This document shows, piece by piece, positions 11,091 through 22,014 of a stretch of DNA of 64,000 bases; positions within the stretch are counted from its first letter, which is position 1, and each line of letters starts with the position of its first letter. The stretch is from the NCBI GenBank assembly GCA_900095095.1, contig FMBT01000151.1, positions 1 through 64,000 on the forward strand. Reading direction: 5' to 3'. The translations under genes were made by a program, and so were the position numbers. Origin of the DNA: Fragilariopsis cylindrus CCMP1102 (lineage: Eukaryota > Bacillariophyta > Bacillariophyceae > Bacillariales > Bacillariaceae). Below the pieces are notes generated by a model, which was given only the letters and a program-made list of their open reading frames with translations, ran no database searches and was not told the DNA's origin.

Positions 11091-12319
11091 ATGAATACAA
11101 GCATGCCTCGTCGTAGTAGAAAGCGTCCTGATCCAGATGACCAACCCGAAATATCCGAAGATCGCAGTCCCTCTCGCCAGCAGCGTCGGGGGCAATCCTC
11201 GCATCAGAATCAGCAGAAAGGTCGACAAAAACAGCGAAAACAGCAACATAGACAGGACGATGTCCCGAACCCACCAAATCAAGTAGAGGTAAAGCGAGAG
11301 CACCAGCACCAGCAGCATCAGCAGCAATCCTCACACCAGACCAGAATCAGCTGAAAGGACGACAGAAAAAGCGAAAACAGCAACATAGACGGGACGATGT
11401 CCCGAACCCACCAAATCAAGTAGAATTACAGCGAGAGCATCAGCATCAGCAGCATCGGAAGCAATCTTCGCGCCAGAATCAGCAGAAAGGACGACAGAAA
11501 CAGCGAAAACAGCAACCTAGAAAGGATGTTCCGAACCCATCAAATCAAGTAGCAGTCGAAAATGAAAAGAATGTCCTTTGTTGGAATAGTTCGTCCGAGT
11601 ACGTGCCGTTATGCGAGGAAGAAGCTATGGTACGAATGATGATGGAACGAAACGGTCCCCGAGAACGTGGTATGATATTCGAAAAGCCACCGTTTCTTCT
11701 CAAGAAGTTTAAATCGGCTTTACAACAACACGCACAAACTATGTGTCTACCACAAGCATTATCGCTCCGAAGGCATCACATCAAACTATTGAATCCTTAC
11801 AAACGAATGTCTCAACTTCGATTAGGCGAGGAGGATTGTGTTAGGGAGTCAGCACAGATCTTTGAAGTGGCAGTCGAGAAGTTCTTAAAAGAACGTTCGA
11901 TCGAGTACCTAACGGAGGAAGATCAAAAGGAACAGGCGAAAGCAAACCAGGAGCGCCTCACAGCTACTCCAGATTTTGTTTTACCTAGTCCAACATTGTT
12001 GCGAAAGATCCAGAACGGAGTACTAGAGGAACGAAAAATTCATTGGATTGAAGCAAAGATGTATTTTGGAGCATCTAGCATTCCTCATGGATCTAAAGGT
12101 GCTGTTGGATCTTTAATGAAAACGGCACAACGCTACGTCAATCAGTTTGGCAATGGAGCGTTTGTGTTCATGATGGGATGCGGAGACAAACTAGCTGGAG
12201 AATTGAACGAAATCGGTATCTCGGTTCTAGATTGTTCCGGAAACACAGTCTCTCTCGAAGAAGTTCACGAGCACCAACGTACTTGGTGTGCCAACCAGAA
12301 GGGAGAGATATTACCATGA
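11091..12319 (+). CDS. CDIN1: CDIN1 (C15orf41)-like TPD-motif nuclease
   Basis: CDIN1 is a predicted PD-(D/E)XK-type nuclease that in humans partners codanin-1 and is mutated in congenital dyserythropoietic anaemia I. The C-terminal half here carries the family signature: TPDFVLPSPT, then IHWIEAKMYFG, with the D and E-x-K spacing of a nuclease core, then YVNQFGNGAFVFMMG. The N-terminal region is Gln/Arg/His-rich and made of tandem copies of a roughly 130-bp unit (11190-11530). The N-terminal frame from the ATG at 11091 stops at 11354 and the conserved part is in another frame. A five-base duplication (accagaccag, about 11335-11344) or a one-base loss explains this; a 56-bp GT-AG intron (11289-11344) is also formally possible. 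Without the N-terminus the first in-frame ATG is at about 11627. About 407-409 aa. Confidence 0.8.
11190..11530 (+). repeat. Tandem repeat coding a Gln/His/Arg-rich N-terminus
   Basis: About two and a half diverged copies of a roughly 130-bp unit encoding GRQKQRKQQ, RDDVPNPPNQVE and Q/H-rich segments, inside the CDIN1-like gene. The apparent frame break of that gene lies in the junction between copies. Confidence 0.85.
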
Positions 12320-13298
12320 GCAAAACCACAGCGATCAAGGGAATTGTATTATTAGTGGTGGTCGAGGTAGCAGTCATATTGTGTAGCATATTGTTTTGGA
12401 CGAACAAGTAACTTATATTGTAGTTTAAGAGCTGTACTTTTTGGATATGTCGTTACATAGTACTATTAATGTTAATATACTTTCCTTGGTTCGGTATTAT
12501 TCTTATTTGATAGACACATTAATTGCGATTATATATCTCCAATTGTAACCAGCGCTTCCCCCTCCCATCTTTTGTATTACATTTAAAACAATAATAAGTG
12601 CTGATATGGTTATATAGTAATAATTCCGAATCAATACATAGAGTGGGACTATATATCATGTTAACTTACCTACAAGAAGCAGAACTCACCAGAATGAGCC
12701 GAATATTTGCTTCTACTACTCTGCCTGATAATCTCAGATCAGTTACTGAAGTGGTTGACAAGGAGAAGTGTGAATGCTAGTATTGGCAAACAATGATGAT
12801 CCTACTGATCCTTTTCAGTATGAAAATGAAACCTCAATAAGTAGTTACTTCTATTGATCAACCTTATATTATAATCTATAGTATAATGATTAATAATATA
12901 TGAGCATATGATGATAATGTTTATGATGATGATTGTATGTAAGAAAGACTTGAGATTTTATATTCCTTTCGCGCCAAAATTAATTTGTGTGCGTCATTGG
13001 CGCGCCGCCCCCGCCCTCATTAAAACAACTTGAATATTACACGTACAAAAAAAAGCAGGAAACAAACGAACACTAAATCTACCGTATCTATTAAAAAAAA
13101 CGGTATGATAGCTACATTACACTGATTTGAAGTACCATCAGTACACATTGAATTAATATACAGTAATAGTAACCTAAGTTCAGAATATCTGATATTGAAT
13201 AACATAGCCAGAGAGGGACGGGGATCAGCAAAAGACGAATCGAGGAATCGACCAATCGAATCGAATCAATCAATCAATCAATCAATATAATACATACG
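12320..13298. other. Intergenic spacer
   Basis: Nearly 1 kb, very AT-rich, with short frames that I do not support (for example 12598-12780). A 31-codon hydrophobic frame starts at the ATG overlapping the CDIN1 stop (12317-12412). Near 13005 there is a GC-rich patch (GGCGCGCCGCCCCCGCCC), and an AATC repeat at 13263-13287 lies just before the CTF18 start. Confidence 0.45.
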
Positions 13299-16200
13299 AT
13301 GAACACGAATCATCCGCCACGACCACCATCTCCGCCACCGTATTTTGATGATGATGAAATGCTGGACGATTATATCGACGATGATGACTTCGGCGGCGGA
13401 CCACCTCCACCTCCACCACCTGCTGCTGCTGCTGCAACGGCTACGGCTACCGGCAACGTCACACGTCCCTCAAATGACGACAACTTCGGATACGATGATT
13501 ACGACGAAGATTTTTTGGAAGAAATGATGGCGATCGAAGGGCAACCACCTAAAGATCAGAATCAGAATCAGCAGCAACCACAGGCGGAGGCTACGACGAC
13601 TGCTAGAACAACGACAAACACGACCAGTGCTACAACAACACCACCACACCAACAACAACGACAACGAACAACACGGCAAATGTCACTACTACTACTAATA
13701 ATAATAATGGCAGCAATGACAATAGCACCGTAGAGGAATATCTCGCTGCACGTCAGCAAGACCACAGTATTTATAATTTTGAACGGTACGTATGTTTATA
13801 CGTATTCATAGGCAACCAAGCAAGTGATGCTGTCAGAACCACGTCTTCTCTTTCTACTTCTTGTTGCGACTATCTCTTATCGTTATTTATTTGTTGATAT
13901 TATTTGCTTTACTACTATATTATAATATCAGGTACAAGAAAAATTCCGATTGGAGAACGGTGGATGCCTCTTCATCTTCGACGAATCAACAACAACAGCA
14001 ACAACGACGATCACAACTTTTGACAATGAAAATGAGAACTGGTGGTACTACTGCCAAAACTGTTGCTCCCGAAGCAAGATTCCTTCGTTTATTGGAAATT
14101 AGTAATCGTGCTTGTACTAGTAGTAACAATAACAGCAGTCGCAATAATAACGAGGCACAAAAAATATGGCTCAAACGATCATCATCATCATCTTACGGTG
14201 ATGGTAGTGGTGGTAGTGGTGGTGTATTCAGAACTCCCAAGGAGAATATTCCAACAGTTCCTATTACGTTAGCAGATGGTAGTAGAGTTTATGTTCGTTG
14301 TGATAATACTAAAAAGAACAACAACAAAAACAATGATAACAGTAGTAGTAGTACCAATAACGAAGTACGTGCGATGTCGTCGAAAAAATCTTGTTCTTTG
14401 GGAGTAAGTATGCAAGAATTGTTCCGTCGAGTTGACGTTATGAAACGGAGAAACATAACAAATACTATCGCTGCTGCTCGAAGACGTGATAATAAGTCAC
14501 TCAACAACAACCACAACAACGCGGGCAATAATAATAAGAATGATGATGATATGTTATGGGTCGACAAACACGCTCCTGCATCGTTTCCGCATTTGCTATC
14601 TGACGAAAAGACTAATCGAGAAGTACTAAGGTCGTTACGGGGATGGGATCCGTACGTCTTTGATCGTGATCCACCTCTCCGACCTCTGTATCAGCGACAA
14701 TGGGAAGCAGAACGAGAAGAACAACAGAAGCTGAAACAACAGAACAATGGTAGCAACAATAACTGGAACAACAACAACAAAAATAATAATAAGGACAAAG
14801 ATGACAAAAATAATAATAGTAACAACAATCCGTCCGATAAACGGCCTGAGGAAAATGCTAGAGTGATCTTGTTAAGTGGTCCTCCAGGAGTTGGTAAGTG
14901 AAATATTTGTATTAATGGACTACAACAGTTTCGTTCGTTTGTTCTTTCATTATATTATACTGAACATACATACATACATACATACATTCACAAACTCAAA
15001 AAGTAAATGTATTTTATAAAATAATACCGTCTGACTTGTTTCTCTCCTGTCTCGTTTTTTCGTCAATAATTGCATTTAGGTAAGACAACATTAGCCCACA
15101 TCGTAGCACGTCATGCCGGTTACCGACCAGTAGAAGTCAACGCGTCGGACGAACGATCGTCTGGAGTACTAAAAGATCGTATTCAAAGGGCTATGGAATC
15201 CACCACGATTAATTTCAAACCTGGCGCTACTAATGATGCTGCAATCAACAAGAGCAGCAACAACGACAACAACAACGACAACAACAGAAGAAATAATAGT
15301 CTCATAAACAAGGACGACTACGGGAGACCAAATTGTCTAATTCTCGATGAAATCGATGGAGCTGATGCAAGGGGTGCCATACAGGCATTGGTAGACATCG
15401 TTAAAGCGGAAATCCCATCCAAAAGTAACTCAAAACAAAAGCAAACAAATAATACGTATTTGAGACGTCCCATCATCTGTATTTGCAATCATAAGTATGC
15501 TCCCGCCCTTCGACCACTTTTGCCCTACGCAGCTCATTTCAATGTCGACCCACCGTCGTCCGCTAGACTCGTCGCCCGTCTCAAGGCCATTCTCAACCAG
15601 GAAAAATTATCGATGATGAGTGGAGGGTCACTGTTGAATCAATTGGTTGTTTCCAGTGGAGGAGACATTCGGTCGTCTTTGTTTACTTTGCAATTTGCTG
15701 CCACCGAGGCGGAAGATTCCAATGATCTATCACAAGCTCTGATGAATTCTCTTTCCGGCACCGGACTTAAGGACAATCGAAACGATATAGCGTCCACCAT
15801 TACCACCGTCTTTCGTAAAACCAAATCGAGAAATGCAGATTTTACGACCGGAGGAATGACCTCCGCGAGAGAGAACGATCGTGCCAGCGTATCCCGTGTG
15901 ATGGATGCTGTTGAAAGTTTGGGAGACGACTCAGCGGCAGTCAACGCTATGTTTATGAACGTTCTTCGTGTCTCCTATATCGATCCAGCGTTCGATCGGT
16001 GTTCGGCAGTGCATGAACTATTAAGTTTTGCTGCCGACTCTCATCAGTCTGGATATTCTATCCCGATTGTAACGGCAGGCATTCATTTGCTCTGTCGTGT
16101 CGAAACTAAGCCGAACCTTACCTTTTCTAATCGAGAGATGACAGATATTAAATATAGACGAGAGTCTAACTTAGGGCTCGTTCAAAAATTCATGGAGGCA

Positions 16201-17195
16201 TTGCCTACGAAGGCTAAGAATATAAAATGTAATTCGTTGCTTACCGAAGAATTTATTCCATTGGCTCTATGGATCTTATCAGCGGGAGACGGTTCAGCAT
16301 CCCTCTCCCGTCCTGCCTCATCGATGGACATTCTCACCAATATGGAAAGGGATGCAGCCAATAATCACGTAGCGGCACTTCGTGCATTAGGTCTCACCTA
16401 CACAGTTGATCACGAACAAAAAAGTAACAGCTTTTCATCTTTCCAAGCGAGTGAGATGCGATTGGAACCACCGATTCATCGACTGGTTGAGTTCAAGTTC
16501 TTGAATAATCCTGTGTATAGAAAAGAGATTCCAACCAAAATGAAAGAATTGCTCGCTCATCAGGTTCTGCTGGAAGGATTTCGAAGTCACGATGAATTAT
16601 CATCATCCGAGCCCTCCGGTTTGGAGAAAGGACAACAAAAAAGGAAAGAAATTAACCCAATTGAAAAAAATAAAACGCCTACAACCAACCGTATCGAGTC
16701 GACAATCGCGGAATCGTTGCTCTCACCCGCTAAGGTCACCCCAAGAAAGTTGGATCAACTCGCTGCTTCTGTGACTTTACCCTCGGCAAAACGCGCTAAG
16801 GTAAGTTTTTTTCTTCCCCCGTATTATTTGGAAGGGGAAAGAAATGAGTAATCTATAATACTTGATGGTACGATACTCACACAACAAAATAGAGATATGC
16901 GCACGGCTTACCTTCTTTTTCTATTCTAATTTTCTTAAATACGATTCTCTTCATCCCTTAGTCCACACCATCCCCCACGGCCGGTAACTTCTTGGTAATC
17001 GGCGCCAAAAAGGGCAAGGCTGCTAAATCAGCAAGGCGAGCAGCAGCCTTAGGACTGAACCGTTCCTCGTCTCAAAAAATAAAACTAGCTCACACTGGAA
17101 GCGGTTTCCTTCTGAGTCACGTGGTTCGAATGAAGTACGTGAAGGGATTTACCCAAGCAGTTCGTACCCGCGCGTCGTTGAACGACTTAGAATGA
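13299..17195 (+). CDS. CTF18: CTF18, large subunit of the alternative RFC clamp loader
   Basis: Ctf18-RFC loads PCNA and supports sister-chromatid cohesion and leading-strand synthesis in the nucleus. Four exons: 13299-13785, 13932-14893, 15080-16800, 16962-17195, all GT-AG; about 1134 aa. An acidic N-terminus with Pro and Ala runs leads to HSIYNFERYKKNSDWRTVD. Then come LWVDKHAPASFPHLLSDEKTNREVL and WDPYVFDRDPPLRP, typical of CTF18, Walker A GPPGVGKTT split by intron 2, VEVNASDERS, Walker B CLILDEIDGAD and a sensor-like ICNHKYAPALR. The C-terminus ends KGFTQAVRTRASLNDL, like the tail that contacts Ctf8/Dcc1. Long Asn-rich insertions break up the core. The start ATG is out of frame with VEEYLAARQQ; one missing base within the Thr/Gln-rich tract (about 13600-13672) restores it. 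Confidence 0.92.
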
Positions 17196-17321
17196 TGGAA
17201 AGATACAAATATGTTGACGTTACACGCATAAAACATTATTACTAGAAAAGCATTTAATTATAGAAAAAATTCCAAATAGTAAATAGTTTTATTTTCTTTA
17301 TAGTTTATCATACTATTGTCT

Positions 17322-18473
17322 CTATCTCGATCCCGTCCCAAAGACGTGCTCAGCTTCGAGGATAACAGAAAACTGATTTGGGAACTTCTTTCCCTTGTTT
17401 CGAATCTTTTGCTTCGTAAACATAGGATCTAACGTCGTCGACTTCGTGCGTTCCTCCATAGGTCGTTCTAGAATAAAAAAAGACAATTTTGGCGAGTCCT
17501 TCGTCGATTTCATTTCGAAACCAACACCTCCGCTACCTAGCATTTTTCGAAATATAGCTGGTGTTAAAAACGCGGATTTTGTCAGACAAAACTTTGGAAT
17601 TGTCCTACCGTATGAGAATTTGCCAAAACAAAATGAGAGGAATACAAATGACGTTAATTGTTAGCATTAAAATTAATTTGAAGTTCCATCAGAAAAAAAA
17701 GGAAGAGGACTTATTCTAGAACCATCTCGTAGAATCTTGAGGATCAATAAAACTTACAAAAAACATAACCCCCCGGGTCGTAATTGATGATACAGCAAAG
17801 CTAACATCTTCCCTCTATCTTCCTTTGTCGTGACACAATTCAATACCATAGAACAGACAATAACGTCGTATTTCGGACTCATTAAAGGTAACTGTAAAAA
17901 GTCCTGTTCCTCGATACGTTCTTCCATTGAATGTATATCAATCGCACGAACGTGTATATTATATTTGGATCTCTTGTCTGTTGTTTTTGTGGTTGAGGGA
18001 GACGGAGACAATGATGTATCATCAGCTACTTTTTCTACTTCCGCTGCATCTAATAGCTCCGTATTAATCGCACCAACTTCTAAAACTTTTGTCGTCCGTC
18101 TTGGTGCTCGATTTTTTCTGCTTTCGCTATTGTTACAAGTATCGTCGTTGTCAGGTCTTGTATTCTGTTTTGTCCCGTACAGCCAACCATTATTTGCCAT
18201 ATAACCAAGCACCCATTTCGATGTTGAATGGAATGAGGTGGACAGCTGACTCGCCCTTTGATACTCTTTTCGACCTCCCATCTCCTCCAAATTCTCTTCC
18301 AATGATTTGACAAGTTTCGTGTCACCATCTTCTAGAGCAACGTCGCGTTGACTTGTTAGCTTGTGAAACATGGTAGTGACTTTCCGTGCACGTTTTCTTG
18401 ACGTCATCGGTCGGCATTCGTTCAGAGACGCCAGAGGTATGGGACGACCACGTTTGTTCTTTTTATTCGGCAT
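17322..18473 (-). CDS. BMT2: BMT2/SAMTOR-type SAM-dependent methyltransferase
   Basis: Yeast Bmt2 makes an m1A in 25S rRNA; the animal homologue SAMTOR is a SAM sensor upstream of mTORC1. Two exons (18473-17758 and 17604-17322) joined by a 153-bp GT-AG intron give 332 aa. Visible motifs: basic N-terminus with RKRARK, KEYQRASQLSTSFHSTSKWVLGYM, the SAM-binding loop VLEVGAINTELL, VRAIDIHSMEERIEEQDFLQLP, then YDVIVCSMVLNCVTTKEDRGKML, RPGGLCFL, and after the intron IPKFCLTKSAFL and MKSTKDSPKLSFFIL. Order and motifs match the family over its whole length. It converges with CTF18, leaving 126 bp between stops. Which role applies here, rRNA modification or SAM sensing, cannot be read from sequence. 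Confidence 0.88.
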
Positions 18474-19706
18474 CGTCGTTCAGATTTTGATATAAGCTAC
18501 GATTACGCTTGACGTCTGTGGGTAGCAAAACTATTGGTATACAACAAATTCTTGGTATTTGACCGGACTCTCAGCTAACGTAACTCTGGAACACAACAAG
18601 GACAAAGTTCAAAAGTTATGTACATTTCAACAAAAAAATTGTTACTAATAATAATCTCTCGTTTCGTAATTCATGCATTCGATTCGATGAATTCGATTCC
18701 ATTCATTCCCTCCTCGAAACTTGAGTGGAGGTGGAATGTGCACGACTGGAAATTAAGAATAGTTTTTTTGAATATCAAATTTTTCATTTCCTCATAAAAT
18801 GATTGAAGCTTGTTGCTTTCCGCTGATAGATAAGACAAACTTTTGATGGGTAAGTGCCAATGGTGCATATAAGCTTTGAACATCTTATATTGGACTACTG
18901 TAACTACTTCAAAGCCAAAATATAATATAAGCTTTTGTGTTTTGAAATGAATGGTTTAATTAAATGCATATTTATTTATGTTGGAAGGCGGAAGCGAAAA
19001 TAGATATTTAAAAATGAAATGTAATTGTACAAGTGTTGTAGTTGTGCCTTTGCCCGAGGTAGAAAATGCGATGTATGCTTAGTTTTCGATTGATTTATAT
19101 GTACATTCGAGCATCATCGCACGTCTTGCATTCTCAAGCCTTGTTATCATATTGATAAAATTCTTAAGTCTTATTTACAGTAATACAAGATGCAGATTTA
19201 GGCCTTTGCCCCAGGTAGAAAGGTGCGCTGGATACTCAGTTTTCTATTGTTTATATGTACATTCGAGCACCATCGCACGTCTTGTATTCTCAAGCATTGT
19301 TATCATATTGATAAAATTCTTAAGTCTTATTTACAGTAATACAAGATGCAGATTTAGCAGTACCAACTGATTGACATTGGTGTTGTCGATGGAGAGAGTG
19401 GATCGGAAAGTTAGATAGCGTTCATAGATCTGATATTTTTTGCACACACAGCTTTCACCAACTGTCCGTTCTATCCCCGAAGAGTATGATGTATTAGTTA
19501 TCTATTATTTGTTTCTTGAGGAATTATGGTCAACCTACAGGGAAATCCATCTTGTAATATGTACAGAAAGGAGATGATGGATGAGAAGAAGAAGATTTGG
19601 TTTTGGTTTTGCCAGCTATTGATGATAACCGTTCGATGGGAAATCCATCTTGTAATATGTACAGAAAGGGGATGAGAAGAAGAAGATTTGGTTTTGGTTT
19701 TGCCAA
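18474..19706. other. Intergenic region with two tandem duplications
   Basis: About 1.2 kb between the BMT2 start and the end of the fibrillin gene. No supported gene; most short frames fall inside the two duplications described separately (19046-19356 and 19540-19724). Confidence 0.5.
19046..19356. repeat. Direct tandem duplication, about 155-bp unit, two copies
   Basis: Copies at about 19046-19200 and 19202-19356. Both start GCCTTTGCCC and end ACAAGATGCAGATTTA. The right two thirds are nearly identical; the left third has diverged. Non-coding. Confidence 0.9.
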
Positions 19707-19724
19707 TTATACGTTCGATGCAGA
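19540..19724. repeat. Direct duplication spanning the 3' end of the fibrillin gene
   Basis: Copies at about 19540-19637 and 19638-19724 share GGGAAATCCATCTTGTAATA, a GAGAAGAAGAAGATTTGG stretch and TTTTGGTTTTGCCA. The second copy has lost about 10 bp inside and includes the stop codon region of the minus-strand fibrillin gene, so the first copy is a duplicated 3' flank. Confidence 0.85.
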
Positions 19725-20770
19725 ACGCTCTAGGACGCAAATAGTACCCCGATTGCCTTTGGTGATGCGAAAGTCGTGATCTAAATACAGCACATCAAAA
19801 TACCCTTTGGGAGGTCTCTTTATGTCAAAATGGAAAACATTTTCACAGATACTATCACCATCCGAATTCTCAACGTCGATTGGCATATTGAGTCCAAGAA
19901 ATAACTTAAGAAAGTATCGATATATCCAACCAAAATAGGATCGTTCTTTGTCGGCTTTCCCGTAGGCTTTGGCAAAAGTTTTACCCCACAATTTGAGCAT
20001 CTTCGTATCATTGTTAACGGCGAGAGATGGAACGAGAGTACCTCCAGTAAATGTACACATTATACGGTTATTTACACCATCGCTTTCTCGGCAGCTTCCC
20101 CTATTGATCAATGTGGCCCCTAGGTCACCATCGGGCGTGTGAATAGTAATATCAACGATAATATTATAGCTAAATGATTTTGCTGCGGCATCCGTGCCGT
20201 CGTTATTATCCTTGCTTTCTGTCATAATGCTTGTTGTATTCGATAGTGGACGTATTGGGTTTCGTATAGATCTCACCGTACAAACAAGATCATTGGGTTG
20301 AAAGATATTGAAAGATAATCGACCGAGAGTGTATTGGACAATTTCTTTTTGATTTATATCACAATTGATTGGTTTGACTCTACCGGGGAAGGTTGGGGCA
20401 GTTAGAGTGTAGTATTCACCATGAAACAAATCAAGCCGAGCACAATCTTTAGGATATGGATTCAGCTTGGCTAGTTCATTCACAACTTTATCAACTTCCT
20501 TAGCTTTTGTGCAGCCATTGTATTTACATAGCACAGATCTTAGTTTGAGTTTCAGATTATTACGGGTAGTAGAATTAGAATCGTTGTTCTCGATTTGTTG
20601 AACATGTAGGACTTCCTGCTCGTACTCCTGAGACGGAGACGAAGCAGCTGTATTCACTTCCTCAATATTGCTTGCACTTGCACTTGCGCTTGTAACCCGA
20701 TTCTTCTTCTTCGTCTCTTTCGCATTTAAACCAAGAATCGCTTTGGAGAGATTGATCGAGCCAAGCCCAT
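19707..20770 (-). CDS. PAP/fibrillin (plastid lipid-associated) family protein
   Basis: Fibrillins are lipid-binding proteins of plastoglobules and thylakoids. The frame at 20657-19707 has the family's two ends: AKEVDKVVNELAKLNPYPKDC followed by LFHGEYYTLTAPTFPGR, and near the C-terminus GYFDVLYLDHDFRITKGNRGTICVLER. The family call rests on these. The frame is open back to about 20780 but has no ATG before the middle of the protein. An ATG at 20770 (MGLARSI...) lies one frame away, and one added base between about 20768 and 20730 would join it to SKAILGLNAKETKKKNRV. With that start no plastid signal peptide is visible, so the 5' end may include an unseen exon. Asn/Asp/Ser-rich insertion near the middle. 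Confidence 0.72.
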
Positions 20771-22014
20771 TACTATTTCATTTCATTTAATATGATATGA
20801 TGTATCGAAAATAAAGATCTTCTTGCTATCGATTATTGGGTGGCTACAGTATTTTTTTCGCCTAAAGTAGATTACTGGTATGTTGATGTTTGATTTGATG
20901 TCTTTGATGTTGTGTTTTGTCATCTTTTTGATACGTTATTTACCGTGTCCTCCAACGACGTATTCGATTGGCTGAATGTATGGAATTTAGTATCATAATA
21001 TCAATTTCCAATGAAAAAGAAGAACAGCTGTGACGCGAGCCTTAACAAAATGCGCGCACAACAAATGGATTTTAAGTACGAAGAATGATGTCATTATGAA
21101 GCTTCAAAATGGAAAAGCTTTTATTATTTGTCCGAGTAGCTAAATACAGTATTTTCACTATCTACTTCTACTTTCTTCAAATAAATAATGGCATGCCACA
21201 AAATGTTGCGGGTCTATTATTTGTTGTGTTTGGTTGCAACACTACCTCCATAAAGATTTTGTCCCATGTGGGCTAGCTGCCTGACAAATGTGCTGACCTC
21301 GCCCCTATGCCAACTAGAATTTTTTTTGACATGACACCGCCAATGTATGATAATGCATCTTATAAATAGTCATTGATGGTTTGTGATGGTACTTTCCAAG
21401 AAGAATCCCCTTTCAGCTTCCCTTCAGTAATCTTAGCAACCTCTTTCTCAAACACTGTACACACTGCACTTGCTTGGTGGTTTTCAAATCTGAGATCAGA
21501 TGTGATTCCTTTCCTACATCACTTATTATAATGTCAAATTTGGACTGAAGTGTTATTAGGCACAACATAAAAGAGGCGGTCTGTTCTGTCACATCACTTT
21601 TCTGTACTTATTTTTATTCTGGTTCTGTTTGTTTGCTAATCAGATGACACACTTCCTCGTCAAGATCTTCTCAGCTTCGTTGCTTTCTGGAACTTGAGAT
21701 GGATCATACTAGTACAGGCTCTGAATTGAGTCTTGTGCTTATGATGGTGTTGTGTTTGTTGTCTGGAAATCAACTCATACGTCCGTCCTTCGTTCTGGCA
21801 TGTCTGAAAACACTCAATAAACACAAGCAAAACTTGATTTCGATTCATTTCTCCATTCGATTATTCGTGACATAACACAAAACAAACATTAAACACCAAC
21901 ATAAAACAACAAACAAACAAACAAAACACGAGGACTTCAGAAATATTAAATTAATGATATTAAGTCAACCTCGCCCGCCAAATAGACGTACAGTAGAAAG
22001 AAATAATCTTAAAG
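20771..22014. other. Divergent intergenic region
   Basis: About 1.2 kb that should hold the promoters of the fibrillin gene (-) and FTO (+). AT-rich; AAACAAACAAACAAACAAAA-type runs precede the FTO start. No supported gene. Confidence 0.45.

Noticed and set aside
12598-12780. 60-codon + frame downstream of the CDIN1-like gene
   Set aside because: AT-rich spacer with no motif; short enough to arise by chance.
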